From the NCBI RefSeq assembly GCF_900115955.1, contig NZ_FOYL01000003.1:901117-965116 (forward strand): a stretch of DNA of 64,000 nt. The letters run 5' to 3'. The DNA comes from Lentzea waywayandensis. GTDB lineage: Bacteria > Actinomycetota > Actinomycetes > Mycobacteriales > Pseudonocardiaceae. The notes beneath the pieces were generated by a model. The model was not told the DNA's origin, did not search any database, and saw only the letters and a program-made list of their open reading frames with translations. A program made the translations under genes and the position numbers. Below are positions 26,529 to 35,694 of this stretch, in pieces; position 1 is the stretch's first letter, and each line of letters starts with the position of its first letter.

Positions 26529-27245
26529 GTGTACCGGGTGTTCGAGGCACTCGACGAGCTCGTCACGATCGTCGAGGAAGCGCGCGGAGTACCGATGACC
26601 TCGGGCTGCGTGGTGCCGCGCGGCGACGTGCTCGAACTGCTCGACGACGTGCGTGACGCGATCCCCACCGAGCTCGACGACGCGCAGGACGTGCTGGACC
26701 ACCGCGACGAGGTCGTCGGCAAGGCCAAGCACGAGGCGGAGTCGGGCGTGTCCAAGGCACGCGCGGACGCGGATCGCATGCTCGCCGAGGCACAGGCCGA
26801 GGCGGAGGCGATGCTGTCCGACGCGCGCGCCCGCGCCGAGCGGATGATCGCCGAGGCGGAGGATCAGGCCGAACGGACCGTGTCCGCCGGCCGCCAGGAG
26901 TACGACGACCTGGTGGGGCGTTCGCACTCCGAGGCCGAGCGCATGATCCAGGCGGGTCGCGCGAACTACGAGCGCGCCACCGAGGACGGCCGCGCCGAGC
27001 AGGCGAGGCTCGTCAACGAGCAGGAGGTCGTCCGGGCGGCGCACGCCGAGTCGGCGCGACTGCTCGACGCCGCCCAGAGCGAGTCGATCCGGCTGCGGTC
27101 GGAGTGCGACGCGTACGTCGACGGCAAGCTCGCGGACTTCGAGGACCTCCTCGCGCACACGCTCAGGTCGGTCGGCAAGGGCCGTTCGCACCTGCGCGGA
27201 CCGGCCGTGGCGGGTGCCGCGGCGCCTTTCGACTACGGTTCCTGA
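26529..27245 (+). CDS. DivIVA-like coiled-coil protein (Rv2927c-type)
   Basis: A 238-residue protein made of a short N-terminal helical domain (YRVFEALDELVTIVEEARGVPM) and a long Ala/Glu/Arg coiled coil from about residue 60 to 200. The mycobacterial homolog Rv2927c also sits just upstream of the DUF177-rpmF-rnc-fpg run. A cell-envelope scaffold role is plausible but unproven. The start is GTG. DUF177 follows after about 150 bp. Confidence 0.82.
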   Translation: MYRVFEALDELVTIVEEARGVPMTSGCVVPRGDVLELLDDVRDAIPTELDDAQDVLDHRDEVVGKAKHEAESGVSKARADADRMLAEAQAEAEAMLSDARARAERMIAEAEDQAERTVSAGRQEYDDLVGRSHSEAERMIQAGRANYERATEDGRAEQARLVNEQEVVRAAHAESARLLDAAQSESIRLRSECDAYVDGKLADFEDLLAHTLRSVGKGRSHLRGPAVAGAAAPFDYGS

Positions 27246-27392
27246 CGAACCAGCCGGCTCGGACACGCCTGAACGTGTGATTCGTGCTACGTCGGACAGG
27301 TGCGATCACCTGCCGATTTCACGCACGGGGGCGTCGTCCCGTACCCTGGACCGGCTGGACGTGGTAGGTCCCCGCCGGCAAAACCCGAAATC

Positions 27393-27974
27393 ATGACTGA
27401 GCATCGTCACGCGTCCACGCGTCCCACAGCATCCGGTCCCTGGGTCATCGACACCAGGGACATCGGCCGTCGCGCCGGTCTGAGCCGACCCTTCGTTCGG
27501 TCAGTTCCTGGCGCAGGTGTGGGGCTGCTCGGGGTGATCGCGGTGCCCGAGGACGGGGAAGTGGAGCTCGACCTCCTGATCGAATCGGTCGTGGAGGGCC
27601 TGCTCGTGTCGGGGACAGCGTTCGCGAAGGTCGAAGGGGAGTGCTCGAGGTGTCTCGAGCCGCTCACCGACGAGGTCGAGGTCCGGATCACGGAGCTCTA
27701 CGCCTGGCCGGACAGCACCACCGACGCGACCACTGATGAAGACGAGGTCAGCCGGATCGTCAACGATCTGATCGACCTCGAGCCTGTGGTGCGGGACGCC
27801 ATCGTTCTCGCGCTGCCGCAGGCACCGCTCTGCGAGCCGGACTGCAAGGGGCTTTGCTCCGAGTGTGGTGGCAGGTGGGCGGAGCTCGGGCCCGACCACG
27901 GGCATGAGACGATTGACCCTCGTTGGGCCGCGTTGCAAGAGCGGTTCAGCGATGACAACTCGGAGGAGAAGTAG
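27393..27974 (+). CDS. DUF177/YceD family protein
   Basis: A 193-residue protein. The conserved ECSRCLEPL motif and the second cysteine set [13 protein letters not shown] suggest a metal site. In Escherichia coli YceD affects 23S rRNA accumulation, and the gene is almost always directly before rpmF, as here (2 bases between them). A role in ribosome assembly is likely. ATG at 27393 was chosen; the frame is open further upstream but lacks conservation. Confidence 0.92.
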   Translation: MTEHRHASTRPTASGPWVIDTRDIGRRAGLSRPFVRSVPGAGVGLLGVIAVPEDGEVELDLLIESVVEGLLVSGTAFAKVEGECSRCLEPLTDEVEVRITELYAWPDSTTDATTDEDEVSRIVNDLIDLEPVVRDAIVLALPQAPLCEPDCKGLCSECGGRWAELGPDHGHETIDPRWAALQERFSDDNSEEK

Positions 27975-27976
27975 TC

Positions 27977-28159
27977 GTGGCCGTCCCGAAGCGGAAAATG
28001 TCGCGTTCGAACACCCGTGCGCGCCGTTCCCAGTGGAAGACGTCTGCCGTGCACCTGGTGGCGTGCTCCAACAAGGCTTGCCGCCAGCCGAAGCCGCAGC
28101 ACGTCGCCTGCCCGGCCTGTGGTCAGTACGCTGGCCGCCAGGTCGCTCAGCCGGCCTGA
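27977..28159 (+). CDS. rpmF: 50S ribosomal protein L32, zinc form
   Basis: A 60-residue ribosomal protein with the typical [20 protein letters not shown] start. The zinc ribbon is CSNKAC followed by CPACG. The GTG start lies two bases after the DUF177 stop, so translation is coupled. It overlaps nothing downstream; rnc starts 16 bases after its stop. Confidence 0.97.
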   Translation: MAVPKRKMSRSNTRARRSQWKTSAVHLVACSNKACRQPKPQHVACPACGQYAGRQVAQPA

Positions 28160-28175
28160 TCTCCTCGGCGACGTA

Positions 28176-28979
28176 GTGGGGGGAAAGCCGCCGCGCGCAC
28201 CGCAAGCGGACCGCGCGGACCTGCTCGAAGCGCTCGGCGTCCACCTGGACGCCGAGCTGCTCGTGCTGTCGCTCACCCACAGGTCTTACGCGTACGAGAA
28301 CGGCGGCTTGCCGCCGAACGAGCGTCTCGAGTTCCTGGGAGACGTGGTACTGGGGCTGGTCGTCACCGACCACCTCTACCGCACTCATCCCGACCTTCCC
28401 GAAGGTCAGCTCGCGAAGCTCCGTGCCAGCGTCGTGAACATGCACGCACTGGCCGGCGTCGCGCGTGACCTGGGTGAAGGCGGGCTCGGTGCACACCTGT
28501 TGCTCGGTCGTGGCGAAGAACTGACCGGCGGCAGGGACAAGGCGAGCATTCTCGCTGACGGTCTCGAGGCCGTCATCGGTGCGGTGTACCTGCAGTTCGG
28601 TATCGATACCGCACGAACGTTCGTTCACCGGCTGTTCGATCCGCTCTTGGCCAAAGCTCCGCTTTTGGGTGCTGGACTGGACTGGAAGACAAGCCTGCAG
28701 GAGCTCACCGCTCAAGCCAGTCTCGGCGTCCCGGAGTACCGCGTGGACGACCAGGGGCCGGACCACCGCAAGGAGTTCACCGCCACGGTGCTCGTCGGTG
28801 GCCAGCCCTACGGCAAGGGTGATGGGCGCACCAAGAAGGAAGCCGAGCAGAAAGCCGCCGAAGCGGCTTATCATGTTCTGTCGGAACGGGTCAAGGCCGA
28901 GCAGGAGTCGGCCGTGGCCAAGAACGGGCAGAATGGCGCCTCGGTGACGCCAGGGATCTCCCCAACCGAGGAAGACTGA
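28176..28979 (+). CDS. rnc: Ribonuclease III
   Basis: Cleaves double-stranded RNA, including rRNA precursors. 267 residues. The catalytic signature [14 protein letters not shown] and the downstream Asp/Glu in [13 protein letters not shown] form the Mg2+ site; the C-terminal double-stranded RNA-binding domain covers about residues 175-245 ([25 protein letters not shown]). The GTG at 28176 was chosen because it gives a normal N-terminus, though no clear ribosome site precedes it. A Gln/Asn/Ser-rich tail follows the RNA-binding domain. Confidence 0.95.
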   Translation: MGGKPPRAPQADRADLLEALGVHLDAELLVLSLTHRSYAYENGGLPPNERLEFLGDVVLGLVVTDHLYRTHPDLPEGQLAKLRASVVNMHALAGVARDLGEGGLGAHLLLGRGEELTGGRDKASILADGLEAVIGAVYLQFGIDTARTFVHRLFDPLLAKAPLLGAGLDWKTSLQELTAQASLGVPEYRVDDQGPDHRKEFTATVLVGGQPYGKGDGRTKKEAEQKAAEAAYHVLSERVKAEQESAVAKNGQNGASVTPGISPTEED

Positions 28980-28987
28980 GACCGCAA

Positions 28988-29188
28988 ATGTATGCGACCA
29001 GGAACCGCACGAACCGCCGCACGCGCACCAATCGCGGCCCGGTGAACACCTCCCGCAGCGGAGGAATCCAGGGACTTGTGCTGGTCAGGGACACGAGCCG
29101 CGCGGGTGTGTGGGTGCTCAAGCCCACCAAGCCGCAGGCCGCCGTGATCGAGGCGCAGCCCGTCGACGAGGGCAAGTCCGAAGCCTGA
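28988..29188 (+). CDS. Small basic protein between rnc and mutM
   Basis: A 66-residue ORF. The N-terminal half is very Arg/Asn/Thr-rich ([17 protein letters not shown]) and the rest resembles a small beta-strand element ([16 protein letters not shown]). I do not recognise the family. It is supported by position: it starts 9 bases after rnc and stops one base before mutM, so the run rnc-ORF-mutM is closely packed. It might bind RNA or DNA, which is guesswork. Confidence 0.6.
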   Translation: MYATRNRTNRRTRTNRGPVNTSRSGGIQGLVLVRDTSRAGVWVLKPTKPQAAVIEAQPVDEGKSEA

Positions 29189-29189
29189 C

Positions 29190-30047
29190 GTGCCCGAACT
29201 CCCAGAGGTCGAGGTAGTACGCCTCGGCCTCGAAGCCCACGTCGCCGGCCGGGTCATCTCCTCGGTAGAGGTGTTGCACCCACGCGCCATCCGCCGGCAC
29301 GACCTGGGTTCCTTGGACTTCTGCGCGCGCTTGGCCTCGCAACCGATGGTGGCAGCCAAGCGCCGCGGCAAGTACCTCTGGGTTGAACTGGCCGACAAAG
29401 CCGCCATGCTCGCGCACCTGGGCATGAGTGGCCAAATGCTCGTCCAACCCTCGTCGGCCCCCGACGAGAAGCATCTGCGCGTCCGTTTCACGTTCGACGA
29501 CGGCGGACCCGAGCTCCGTTTCGTTGACCAACGCACCTTCGGCGGCCTCGCTCTGGCCGAGTTGGTCGAGGTCGACGGCACCCTGGTCCCTGACACCGTC
29601 GCGCACATCGCTCGCGACCCCATGGACCCCTTGTTCTCCCGTGATGCTGCCGTGCGCGCGTTGCGCCTGCGTCACACCGAGGTCAAGCGCGCTTTGCTGG
29701 ACCAGACCCTCGTGTCCGGTATCGGCAACATCTACGCCGACGAGGCCCTGTGGCGCGCGAAGCTGCACGGCACCCGGATGACGGACAAGCTCGCGAAACC
29801 CAAGGCCGCCGAGTTGCTGGACCACGCCACCGACGTGATGCGTGAGGCGCTCGGCCAGGGCGGGACCTCGTTCGACGCGCTGTACGTCAACATCAACGGG
29901 CAGTCCGGGTACTTCGACCGCTCCCTGAACGCCTATGGGCAGGAGAACCGGCCCTGCAAGCGGTGCGGTGCGGCGATGATCCGAGAGCCGTTCATGAACC
30001 GCTCCTCGTACTCGTGCCCGCGGTGCCAGCCTCGCCCCAGGGCTTGA
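29190..30047 (+). CDS. mutM: Formamidopyrimidine-DNA glycosylase
   Basis: Removes 8-oxoguanine and formamidopyrimidines. 285 residues. It starts with the invariant PELPEVE (Pro2 is the catalytic nucleophile). The central [12 protein letters not shown] helix-two-turn-helix and the C-terminal zinc finger CKRCGAAM...CPRCQ are intact. It starts with GTG, one base after the small basic ORF, and closes the rnc operon. Confidence 0.97.
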   Translation: MPELPEVEVVRLGLEAHVAGRVISSVEVLHPRAIRRHDLGSLDFCARLASQPMVAAKRRGKYLWVELADKAAMLAHLGMSGQMLVQPSSAPDEKHLRVRFTFDDGGPELRFVDQRTFGGLALAELVEVDGTLVPDTVAHIARDPMDPLFSRDAAVRALRLRHTEVKRALLDQTLVSGIGNIYADEALWRAKLHGTRMTDKLAKPKAAELLDHATDVMREALGQGGTSFDALYVNINGQSGYFDRSLNAYGQENRPCKRCGAAMIREPFMNRSSYSCPRCQPRPRA

Positions 30048-30148
30048 GGCTTTCTTTCCCCTGCTCCGCGACGTGCTGACAACCCGCGCGCGCCTGAGCG
30101 TCCTGTAGTCAAACCCTTGTCCAGCGTCTCAAATCTCGAAGCCGTAAC

Positions 30149-30193
30149 GCGCGTTGGACAGTACTGCGCAGTGCGTAGTACCGTCCAACGCGC
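30149..30193. promoter_or_regulatory. Long inverted repeat upstream of the PadR gene
   Basis: Two 17-bp arms (30149-30165 and 30177-30193; right-arm core GTCCAACGCG) are complementary with a single mismatch around an 11-base spacer that contains part of a 10-bp palindrome (ACTGCGCAGT, 30162-30171). It lies 91 bp before the padR ATG and 101 bp after mutM. Both an operator and a structured leader are possible; no U tract follows it. Confidence 0.6.
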
Positions 30194-30284
30194 AACAGTG
30201 CGGACGCTCCGGAAAGACGGGGTTCGTTTGGCGGCCGGAATGGGCTTCGCCGATTTCGACCACCAAGCCGAGGGCGGAGGGGCG

Positions 30285-30611
30285 ATGGACACCAGTCAAC
30301 TGCTCAAAGGGGTGCTGGACCTGGCCGTGCTTGCGGTTCTGCGCAAGGACGACGGGTACGGGTACGACGTGGTGCGCAGACTGCGCGCCGGGGGACTGAA
30401 CGAAGTGGGTGACGCGTCGGTGTACGGCACGCTGCGGCGGCTCTACAACGCGGGGATGCTGACCTCGTACGTGGTGCCGAGTGAAGAAGGCCCGCACCGC
30501 AAGTACTACAGCATCAACGAGACCGGGCGGGCGCGCCTGGCTGAGTCGAGGGAGACGTGGAGGTCGTTCGCCAGCACGCTGGACGGCCTGCTCGAGGAGG
30601 TCGCGGCATGA
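30285..30611 (+). CDS. PadR family transcriptional regulator
   Basis: A 108-residue PadR winged helix (LLKGVLDLAVLAVLRKDDGYGYDVVRRLRAGG, then ASVYGTLRRLYNAGMLTSY, HRKYYSINETGRARL). There is no extra C-terminal effector domain. The ATG at 30285 follows a GGCGGAGGGG ribosome site. Its stop overlaps the start of a HAAS-domain membrane protein gene (ATGA), the common PadR-HAAS operon, in which PadR represses its own operon. The long palindrome upstream is the candidate operator. Confidence 0.92.
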   Translation: MDTSQLLKGVLDLAVLAVLRKDDGYGYDVVRRLRAGGLNEVGDASVYGTLRRLYNAGMLTSYVVPSEEGPHRKYYSINETGRARLAESRETWRSFASTLDGLLEEVAA

Positions 30612-31714
30612 ACACCCAAGCGCTCGGTGTCGAGTACTACCTGGCCGGGATGCGTGCGGCCCTCGACGACCTGCCGCCCAACGAGGTCGCCGAGATCATG
30701 GAGGACGTCGAGGCGCACGTCGCCGAACTGTCCACGGAGCTCGGTGACGACGAGACGCTGGAGCAGCGGCTCGGGTCGCCTGAGCTGTACGCGCAGGAAC
30801 TGCGGCAGGCGGCCGGGTATCCGCCCAAGACCGAGCGGTTGCCGGTCACCACGAAGGGCGGCTGGCTGACCAGGCCCCGGGCCGCCGCGTGGGGGCTCGT
30901 GGCGGCCACCGGTGTCACGCTGCTCGCGGGGGTGGCGGCGTTGCGGGAGCCGGCGATCCTGCTGCTGCCCGCGGTGATCCTGGTGCTCAGCCTCGCGCTG
31001 GTGCACGACCGCGGGCCGCTCCAGCAGGAGATCATGAACCTGCCGGAGACTCACCGGCTGAAGAAGTGGCTGGCCGTGGAGCCGGGCACGCCGGCGGAAC
31101 GGGCGTTGACCTACCTGACGTCGCTGCAGCCCGCGTGGTGGCTGATCCGGGCCGGTCTGCTCGGGCTCGGGGCGGTGCTGCTCGCCGGTCGCGACATCCT
31201 CGGGTTCCTGGCGCTCGCCGCGATCGCGGTGGTGTCGGTGTTCGCCGGGCCGCGCGCCAAGGTCGACCGGCGGTGGCTGTGGTTCAGCCTGCCCGCGTCG
31301 GCGCTGGCGGTGGGGCTGCTCTTCCAGGTGATCGACGTGACGGCGAACCAGCTGGCGTACGGCTCGTCGTCGCGCTCGTCCTACCCGCAGCCGATCGTCG
31401 AGCCGTACCAGAACATCTACGTGTACGACGAGAACGGCAAGTTGCTCACGAACGTGTTGTTGTACGACCAGGACGGCCAGCCCATCAACGCGCCGCGAGG
31501 CTACAACAGCTGCAATGACCCGGGTAACGGTCCTGAACCGGTGATTCCGGCTAACCGCTATCCGCGGCCGAAGATCGACTACGAAAACGGTGTTTGTTAC
31601 ACGGTGGCACCGAGCGTGTCCGCTCCGTCATCAACGGCCAGTACAGCGCCGTCGAGTTCTGGAAGCGCACCTTCGAGCTCGGTGCCACCTACTTCCGTGT
31701 CACCCAGCAAGTAA
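30608..31714 (+). CDS. HAAS/DUF1700-type membrane protein with Ser/Thr-rich tail
   Basis: A 368-residue membrane protein. Residues 1-65 form the HAAS helical domain (GMRAALDDLPPNEVAEIMEDVEAHVAEL). About five hydrophobic segments lie between residues 95 and 250. The rest is extracytoplasmic and ends in a low-complexity Ser/Pro/Thr tail of about 30 residues. HAAS proteins form operons with PadR regulators and are thought to sense envelope stress. The function here is unknown. A terminator lies directly after it. Confidence 0.85.
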   Translation: MNTQALGVEYYLAGMRAALDDLPPNEVAEIMEDVEAHVAELSTELGDDETLEQRLGSPELYAQELRQAAGYPPKTERLPVTTKGGWLTRPRAAAWGLVAATGVTLLAGVAALREPAILLLPAVILVLSLALVHDRGPLQQEIMNLPETHRLKKWLAVEPGTPAERALTYLTSLQPAWWLIRAGLLGLGAVLLAGRDILGFLALAAIAVVSVFAGPRAKVDRRWLWFSLPASALAVGLLFQVIDVTANQLAYGSSSRSSYPQPIVEPYQNIYVYDENGKLLTNVLLYDQDGQPINAPRGYNSCNDPGNGPEPVIPANRYPRPKIDYENGVCYTVAPSVSAPSSTASTAPSSSGSAPSSSVPPTSVSPSK

Positions 31715-31719
31715 AACGC

Positions 31720-31750
31720 AGGAGCGGGGCCCGTCGGGGGTCCCGCTCCT
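31720..31750. terminator. Bidirectional terminator between HAAS and MarR genes
   Basis: AGGAGCGGG pairs perfectly with CCCGCTCCT, and the stem continues through a G-U pair and three C-G pairs. It sits between two converging genes (the right arm ends at 31750, inside the last codon region of marR). Confidence 0.8.
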
Positions 31751-32189
31751 ACTTGTTCTGCTGTGGTTCGGCCAGGTGCCGCAAAATCGGCATCGCCGAG
31801 CGCAGGTGTTCTCTGTCTTCCGGCGAAAGTTCGGACATTCTTTCACTCAATAGTTCGGCTTCGCCGTGAGCGAGCGACAGGATCGTCTCGCGGCCGACTT
31901 CGGTGAGCACGACTATCGTTGCTCTGCCGTCGGCCGCGTCGGGCTCGCGACGGACCAGGCCGGTGGACTCCAGGCTGGTCACGACGGTTGTGGCGGTCGG
32001 CTGCGAACACAGGGCGCGCACCGCGATCTCGCCGATCCGCATCGGGCCGTGGGCGCTCAGTTCTGACAGCACCAATAACTGGGTGGGTTGCAAACGGCGG
32101 GCCGGAGCGGCCTGCCGAAGACTTCGCACCAGCCGGTGCACGGCCACCACGAGTTGAAGTGCCTCGTGGTTGGTGACGGTGGTGGGCAT
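31749..32189 (-). CDS. MarR family transcriptional regulator
   Basis: A 146-residue winged-helix protein. The MarR fold is visible as PTQLLVLSELSAHGPMRIGEIA, the recognition helix ALCSQPTATTVVTSLESTGLVRR, and the wing EPDAADGRATIVVLTEVGRE. The frame continues upstream to 32240, but ATG at 32189 follows GGAGA at the right distance. A perfect 16-bp palindrome lies 23 bp upstream and is the candidate operator. The target genes are not obvious from the neighbourhood. Confidence 0.88.
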   Translation of the reverse strand: MPTTVTNHEALQLVVAVHRLVRSLRQAAPARRLQPTQLLVLSELSAHGPMRIGEIAVRALCSQPTATTVVTSLESTGLVRREPDAADGRATIVVLTEVGRETILSLAHGEAELLSERMSELSPEDREHLRSAMPILRHLAEPQQNK

Positions 32190-32519
32190 CGTTTCTCCGC
32201 GCGCATGTGATTGTCCGAATTCGGACACGAACCCTGGCACTTTCCCTCATTCACGCTCCGCGCGCTATCCGCCAACTGCCGATAACCCATTCGGCCGTTG
32301 TGGTGACGCGGGGTGTCACGGCGCGCGTCCGGCACACTTAAATGTGCTGGTAAACGGCGTAAAAAGCGCAGCGAAGCTCACTCGAACGGGCGCCGTGCTG
32401 AAGCATGATTCAACGAGACAGATCTCCTGTCAGAACTGTGGGAAGGCGCACGTGTTTAGCCGTGTGGCGCAGCGCGTACCACCGAACGGTCCACGTCCGG
32501 ACAGGAGCAGACTGGGCCG
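32190..32519. other. 330-bp control region between marR and kdpD
   Basis: No gene is supported. It holds the 16-bp palindrome listed separately, GTGAC/GTCAC arms at 32303-32319, and a GCACA-N6-TGTGC inverted repeat at 32332-32347 whose centre is the AT-rich CTTAAA. The last element is about 170 bp before the kdpD GTG and could belong to a kdpD promoter, leaving a long leader. Confidence 0.5.
32212..32227. promoter_or_regulatory. Perfect palindrome, likely MarR operator
   Basis: TGTCCGAATTCGGACA is a perfect 16-bp palindrome, 23 bp upstream of the marR ATG. Size and position fit MarR auto-repression. It does not match the actinobacterial LexA box. Confidence 0.6.
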
Positions 32520-35009
32520 GTGAGTCCGAAACCCCGACGTGGCGAGCTTCGCATCCATCTCGGCGCCGCTCCCGGTGTCGGCAAGACGTTCGCCATGCTC
32601 GGTGAGGCGCACCGCAGGCGGGAACGCGGCACAGATGTGGTCATCGGATTTGTGGAGACCCACGGCCGTGCGAAGACCGCCGAACTGGTCGAAGGCCTGG
32701 AAATCGTCGCGCGCAGGCACTCCGCGCACCGCGGCGTCGAACTCACCGAGATGGACGTCGACGCCGTGCTGGCACGTGCGCCGCAGCTTGCCGTCGTCGA
32801 CGAACTGGCCCACACGAACGCGCCGGGATCTCGTAATGCAAAGAGGTGGCAAGACGTCGAGGAACTCCTCGAAGCCGGGATCGACGTGCTGTCGACAGTC
32901 AACATTCAGCACCTGGAATCTCTCAACGACGTCGTTCAGCGCATAACCGGCGTGCCGCAGCAGGAAACGGTGCCGGACGAGGTCGTCCGCAAAGCCGACC
33001 AGATGCAGCTCGTCGACCTCACGCCGGAAGCGCTGCGCCGCCGGCTCGCGCACGGCGACGTCTACGCGGCGAACAAGATCGACGCCGCGCTCGGCAACTA
33101 CTTCCGCGTCGGCAACCTCACGGCGTTGCGCGAACTGGCGTTGCTGTGGGTCGCCGACCAGGTCGACGTCGCGTTGATGCGCTACCGGACCGAGCGGCAG
33201 ATCACCGACACGTGGGAGACGCGCGAACGCGTCGTCGTCGCGATCACCGGTGGCGGGGAAAGCGAGACGCTCATCCGTCGCGCGCGTCGCATCGCCACGC
33301 GCGCGGGTGGCGACCTTCTCGTCGTGCACGTGCTTCGCGGCGACGGCCTCGCAGGCGCCGATCCGCACTCGCTGCAGAAGTACCGCAAGCTCGCCGAGGA
33401 CGTCGGTGCCACGTTCCACACCGTGGTCGGCGATGACGTGCCCACGGCGCTGCTGGAGTTCTCACGGGGCGTCAACGCCACTCAGCTCGTGGTCGGCACC
33501 TCGCGCCGTTCGCGGTTCGCGCGCATGTTCTCGGCGGGTATCGGCTCCACGGTCGTGCAGGAGTCCGGCGCGATCGACGTCCACATGGTCACGCACCCGG
33601 CGACGACCAACGGCTGGAGAGCCAGGTTCGCGGGCAGTCCGTTGAAGCCGAGCCGCCTCGCGTGGGGCTGGTTCCTCGCGGTGGCCGGTCCCGCGCTGGT
33701 CACGGCGGCCGGCACATCGCTGCGCAGCGGCCTGAACTTCTCCACCAACGTCATCGGCTACCTGCTGGTCACGCTGGTCGTGGCGATCGTCGGCGGGCTC
33801 GGCCCCGCGATCGCCGCCGCGCTGACCAACGCGTTGCTGCTGAACTTCTTCTTCACCGAGCCCTTCTACACGTTCACCATCGACGCCCAGCAGAACGTGC
33901 TCACCTTCTTCGCGATGATCATCGTGGGCGTCTCCACGGCGTTGGTGGTGGACCACGCCGCTCGCCGTGCGACGCAGGCAGCGCGCGCTCGCACCGAGGC
34001 CACGCTCCTCGCGTCGTACGCGCGCACCGTGCTGACGAACCCGTATCCGCTCGCACGGCTGCTGGAGAAGGTGAAGGAGAACTTCGGACTGACGTCCGTC
34101 GCGCTGTTGGAACAAGTCGACGGCTCCTGGGACCGCGTCGCGTGCGTCGGCGTCGGTCCGTGTGACGAGCCCGACGACGCGGACGTCGACATCGCCGTGA
34201 CCCCGGAAGTGCACCTGGCGCTGCGCGGCCGTTCGCTGCCGGCGTCCGACCGCCGAGTCCTCGAAGCGGCCGCGGGCCAGGCGTTGCTCGCGCTGAGGCA
34301 GCAACGCATGGCCGAGCAGACCCTCGAAGCCCAGCGCCAGGCCTCCCGCACCGAGCTGCGCACCGCGTTGCTCTCGGCCGTCGGCCACGACCTCCGCACG
34401 CCACTGACGTCGATCAAGGCCTCCGTGGGCTCGTTGCGCGACCCGGAGCTGCGGCTCTCGGACTCCGACACGGCCGAGCTGCTGGAGGCCGTCGAGGAGT
34501 CGGCGGACCGGCTCACCGGCCTCGTCGACAACCTCCTCGATTCCTCCCGTCTGGCCACGGGCGCCGTGGAACCGCAGTTCCGCGCCGTCGACTACTACGA
34601 GGCCGTCGCGCGAGCCCTGGTCGGCCAGCCCGGGGACGTCGAGGTCGACGTCCCGGAGTCGCTACCGCCCGTCCGCGCCGACGTCGGCCTGCTCGAACGA
34701 GTGATCGCGAACGTCGTGGGCAACGCCGTGCGTTACGCCGGCGCGGTGGCGTTGCGCGCGTCCGCACACGGCTCCGAGGTGGAGCTACGCGTCGTGGACC
34801 ACGGCCGCGGCCTGCCCAGGGGCACAGCGGACCAGGTCTTCGCCCCTTTCCAGCGCTTGGGCGACCGCACGCCGGGTGGCGTTGGTCTCGGTCTGAGCGT
34901 GGCGAAGGGCTTCACGGAGGCGATGGGAGGCACGATCACCATGGAGGACACACCCGGTGGCGGACTCACCGTGGTGATCTCACTCCCCGCAGATGAGAGG
35001 GTCGCGTGA
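32520..35009 (+). CDS. kdpD: KdpD-type sensor histidine kinase
   Basis: An 829-residue kinase. Domains in order: N-terminal KdpD domain with Walker A GAAPGVGKT (residues 15-23), a universal-stress-like domain (about 235-360), four membrane helices (DUF4118, about 375-480), a GAF-like region, HisKA with HDLRTPLTSI (His623), and a HATPase domain (NVVGNAVRYA, GVGLGLSVAKGF). KdpD senses K+ or turgor and phosphorylates KdpE. The kdpE gene overlaps its stop (GTGA), but no kdpFABC genes lie on either side, so the target is unclear. Confidence 0.93.
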   Translation: MSPKPRRGELRIHLGAAPGVGKTFAMLGEAHRRRERGTDVVIGFVETHGRAKTAELVEGLEIVARRHSAHRGVELTEMDVDAVLARAPQLAVVDELAHTNAPGSRNAKRWQDVEELLEAGIDVLSTVNIQHLESLNDVVQRITGVPQQETVPDEVVRKADQMQLVDLTPEALRRRLAHGDVYAANKIDAALGNYFRVGNLTALRELALLWVADQVDVALMRYRTERQITDTWETRERVVVAITGGGESETLIRRARRIATRAGGDLLVVHVLRGDGLAGADPHSLQKYRKLAEDVGATFHTVVGDDVPTALLEFSRGVNATQLVVGTSRRSRFARMFSAGIGSTVVQESGAIDVHMVTHPATTNGWRARFAGSPLKPSRLAWGWFLAVAGPALVTAAGTSLRSGLNFSTNVIGYLLVTLVVAIVGGLGPAIAAALTNALLLNFFFTEPFYTFTIDAQQNVLTFFAMIIVGVSTALVVDHAARRATQAARARTEATLLASYARTVLTNPYPLARLLEKVKENFGLTSVALLEQVDGSWDRVACVGVGPCDEPDDADVDIAVTPEVHLALRGRSLPASDRRVLEAAAGQALLALRQQRMAEQTLEAQRQASRTELRTALLSAVGHDLRTPLTSIKASVGSLRDPELRLSDSDTAELLEAVEESADRLTGLVDNLLDSSRLATGAVEPQFRAVDYYEAVARALVGQPGDVEVDVPESLPPVRADVGLLERVIANVVGNAVRYAGAVALRASAHGSEVELRVVDHGRGLPRGTADQVFAPFQRLGDRTPGGVGLGLSVAKGFTEAMGGTITMEDTPGGGLTVVISLPADERVA

Positions 35010-35686
35010 CAAAAGTACTGGTGGTCGACGACGAGCCGCAGATCGTGCGCGCCCTGCGGATCAACCTCTCGGCCCGCGGCTACGAGGTGCTCACGGCACC
35101 CGACGGCGCCACGGCCCTCCGCCTGGCGGCGGACGGCAAACCAGACGTGGTGGTCCTCGACCTCGGCCTGCCCGACATGGACGGCACCGACGTCATCGCG
35201 GGCCTGCGCGGCTGGACCAGCCTGCCGATCATCGTGCTGTCCGCCCGCACCGACTCGACCGACAAGGTCGACGCCCTGGACGCCGGCGCCGACGACTACG
35301 TGACAAAACCATTCGGCATGGATGAACTCCTCGCTCGCCTGCGTGCCGCCGTCCGCCGCTCGGCCGCACCCGGACCCGAGGACGAGCCGATCGTGAAGAC
35401 GGCCTCGTTCACCGTCGACCTGGCGGCGAAGCGCGTGCTCAAGGACGGGACCGAGGTCCACCTCACGCCCACCGAGTGGGGCCTGCTGGAGGTGCTCGCA
35501 CGCAACGCGGGAAAGCTCGTCGCGCAGAAACAGCTGCTGCGGGACGTGTGGGGGCCCGCGTACGAGAAGGAGACGCACTACCTGCGGGTGTACCTGGCCC
35601 AGTTGCGGCGCAAGCTGGAGCCGGAGCCCGCGCGGCCGCGGCACCTGCTGACCGAGCCCGGCATGGGGTACCGGTTCGAGCCCTAG
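35006..35686 (+). CDS. kdpE: KdpE-type response regulator
   Basis: A 226-residue OmpR/PhoB-family regulator. The receiver has the phospho-acceptor Asp52 in VVVLDLGLPDMDG, the switch Ser/Thr and Lys in SARTDSTDK and YVTKPFG. The C-terminal winged helix covers about residues 130-226 (LTPTEWGLLEVLARNAG, then YLRVYLAQLRRKLE). It is translationally coupled to kdpD. In most bacteria it activates kdpFABC, absent here. Confidence 0.94.
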   Translation: MTKVLVVDDEPQIVRALRINLSARGYEVLTAPDGATALRLAADGKPDVVVLDLGLPDMDGTDVIAGLRGWTSLPIIVLSARTDSTDKVDALDAGADDYVTKPFGMDELLARLRAAVRRSAAPGPEDEPIVKTASFTVDLAAKRVLKDGTEVHLTPTEWGLLEVLARNAGKLVAQKQLLRDVWGPAYEKETHYLRVYLAQLRRKLEPEPARPRHLLTEPGMGYRFEP

Positions 35687-35694
35687 GGGGAGCT

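Noticed and set aside
30149-30193. Terminator of the rnc-mutM operon
   Set aside because: It begins about 100 bp after the mutM stop, lacks a U tract and lies closer to padR control; kept as a regulatory repeat, although termination cannot be excluded.
32212-32227. LexA/SOS box
   Set aside because: The palindrome TGTCCGAATTCGGACA does not fit the actinobacterial TCGAAC-N4-GTTCGA consensus.
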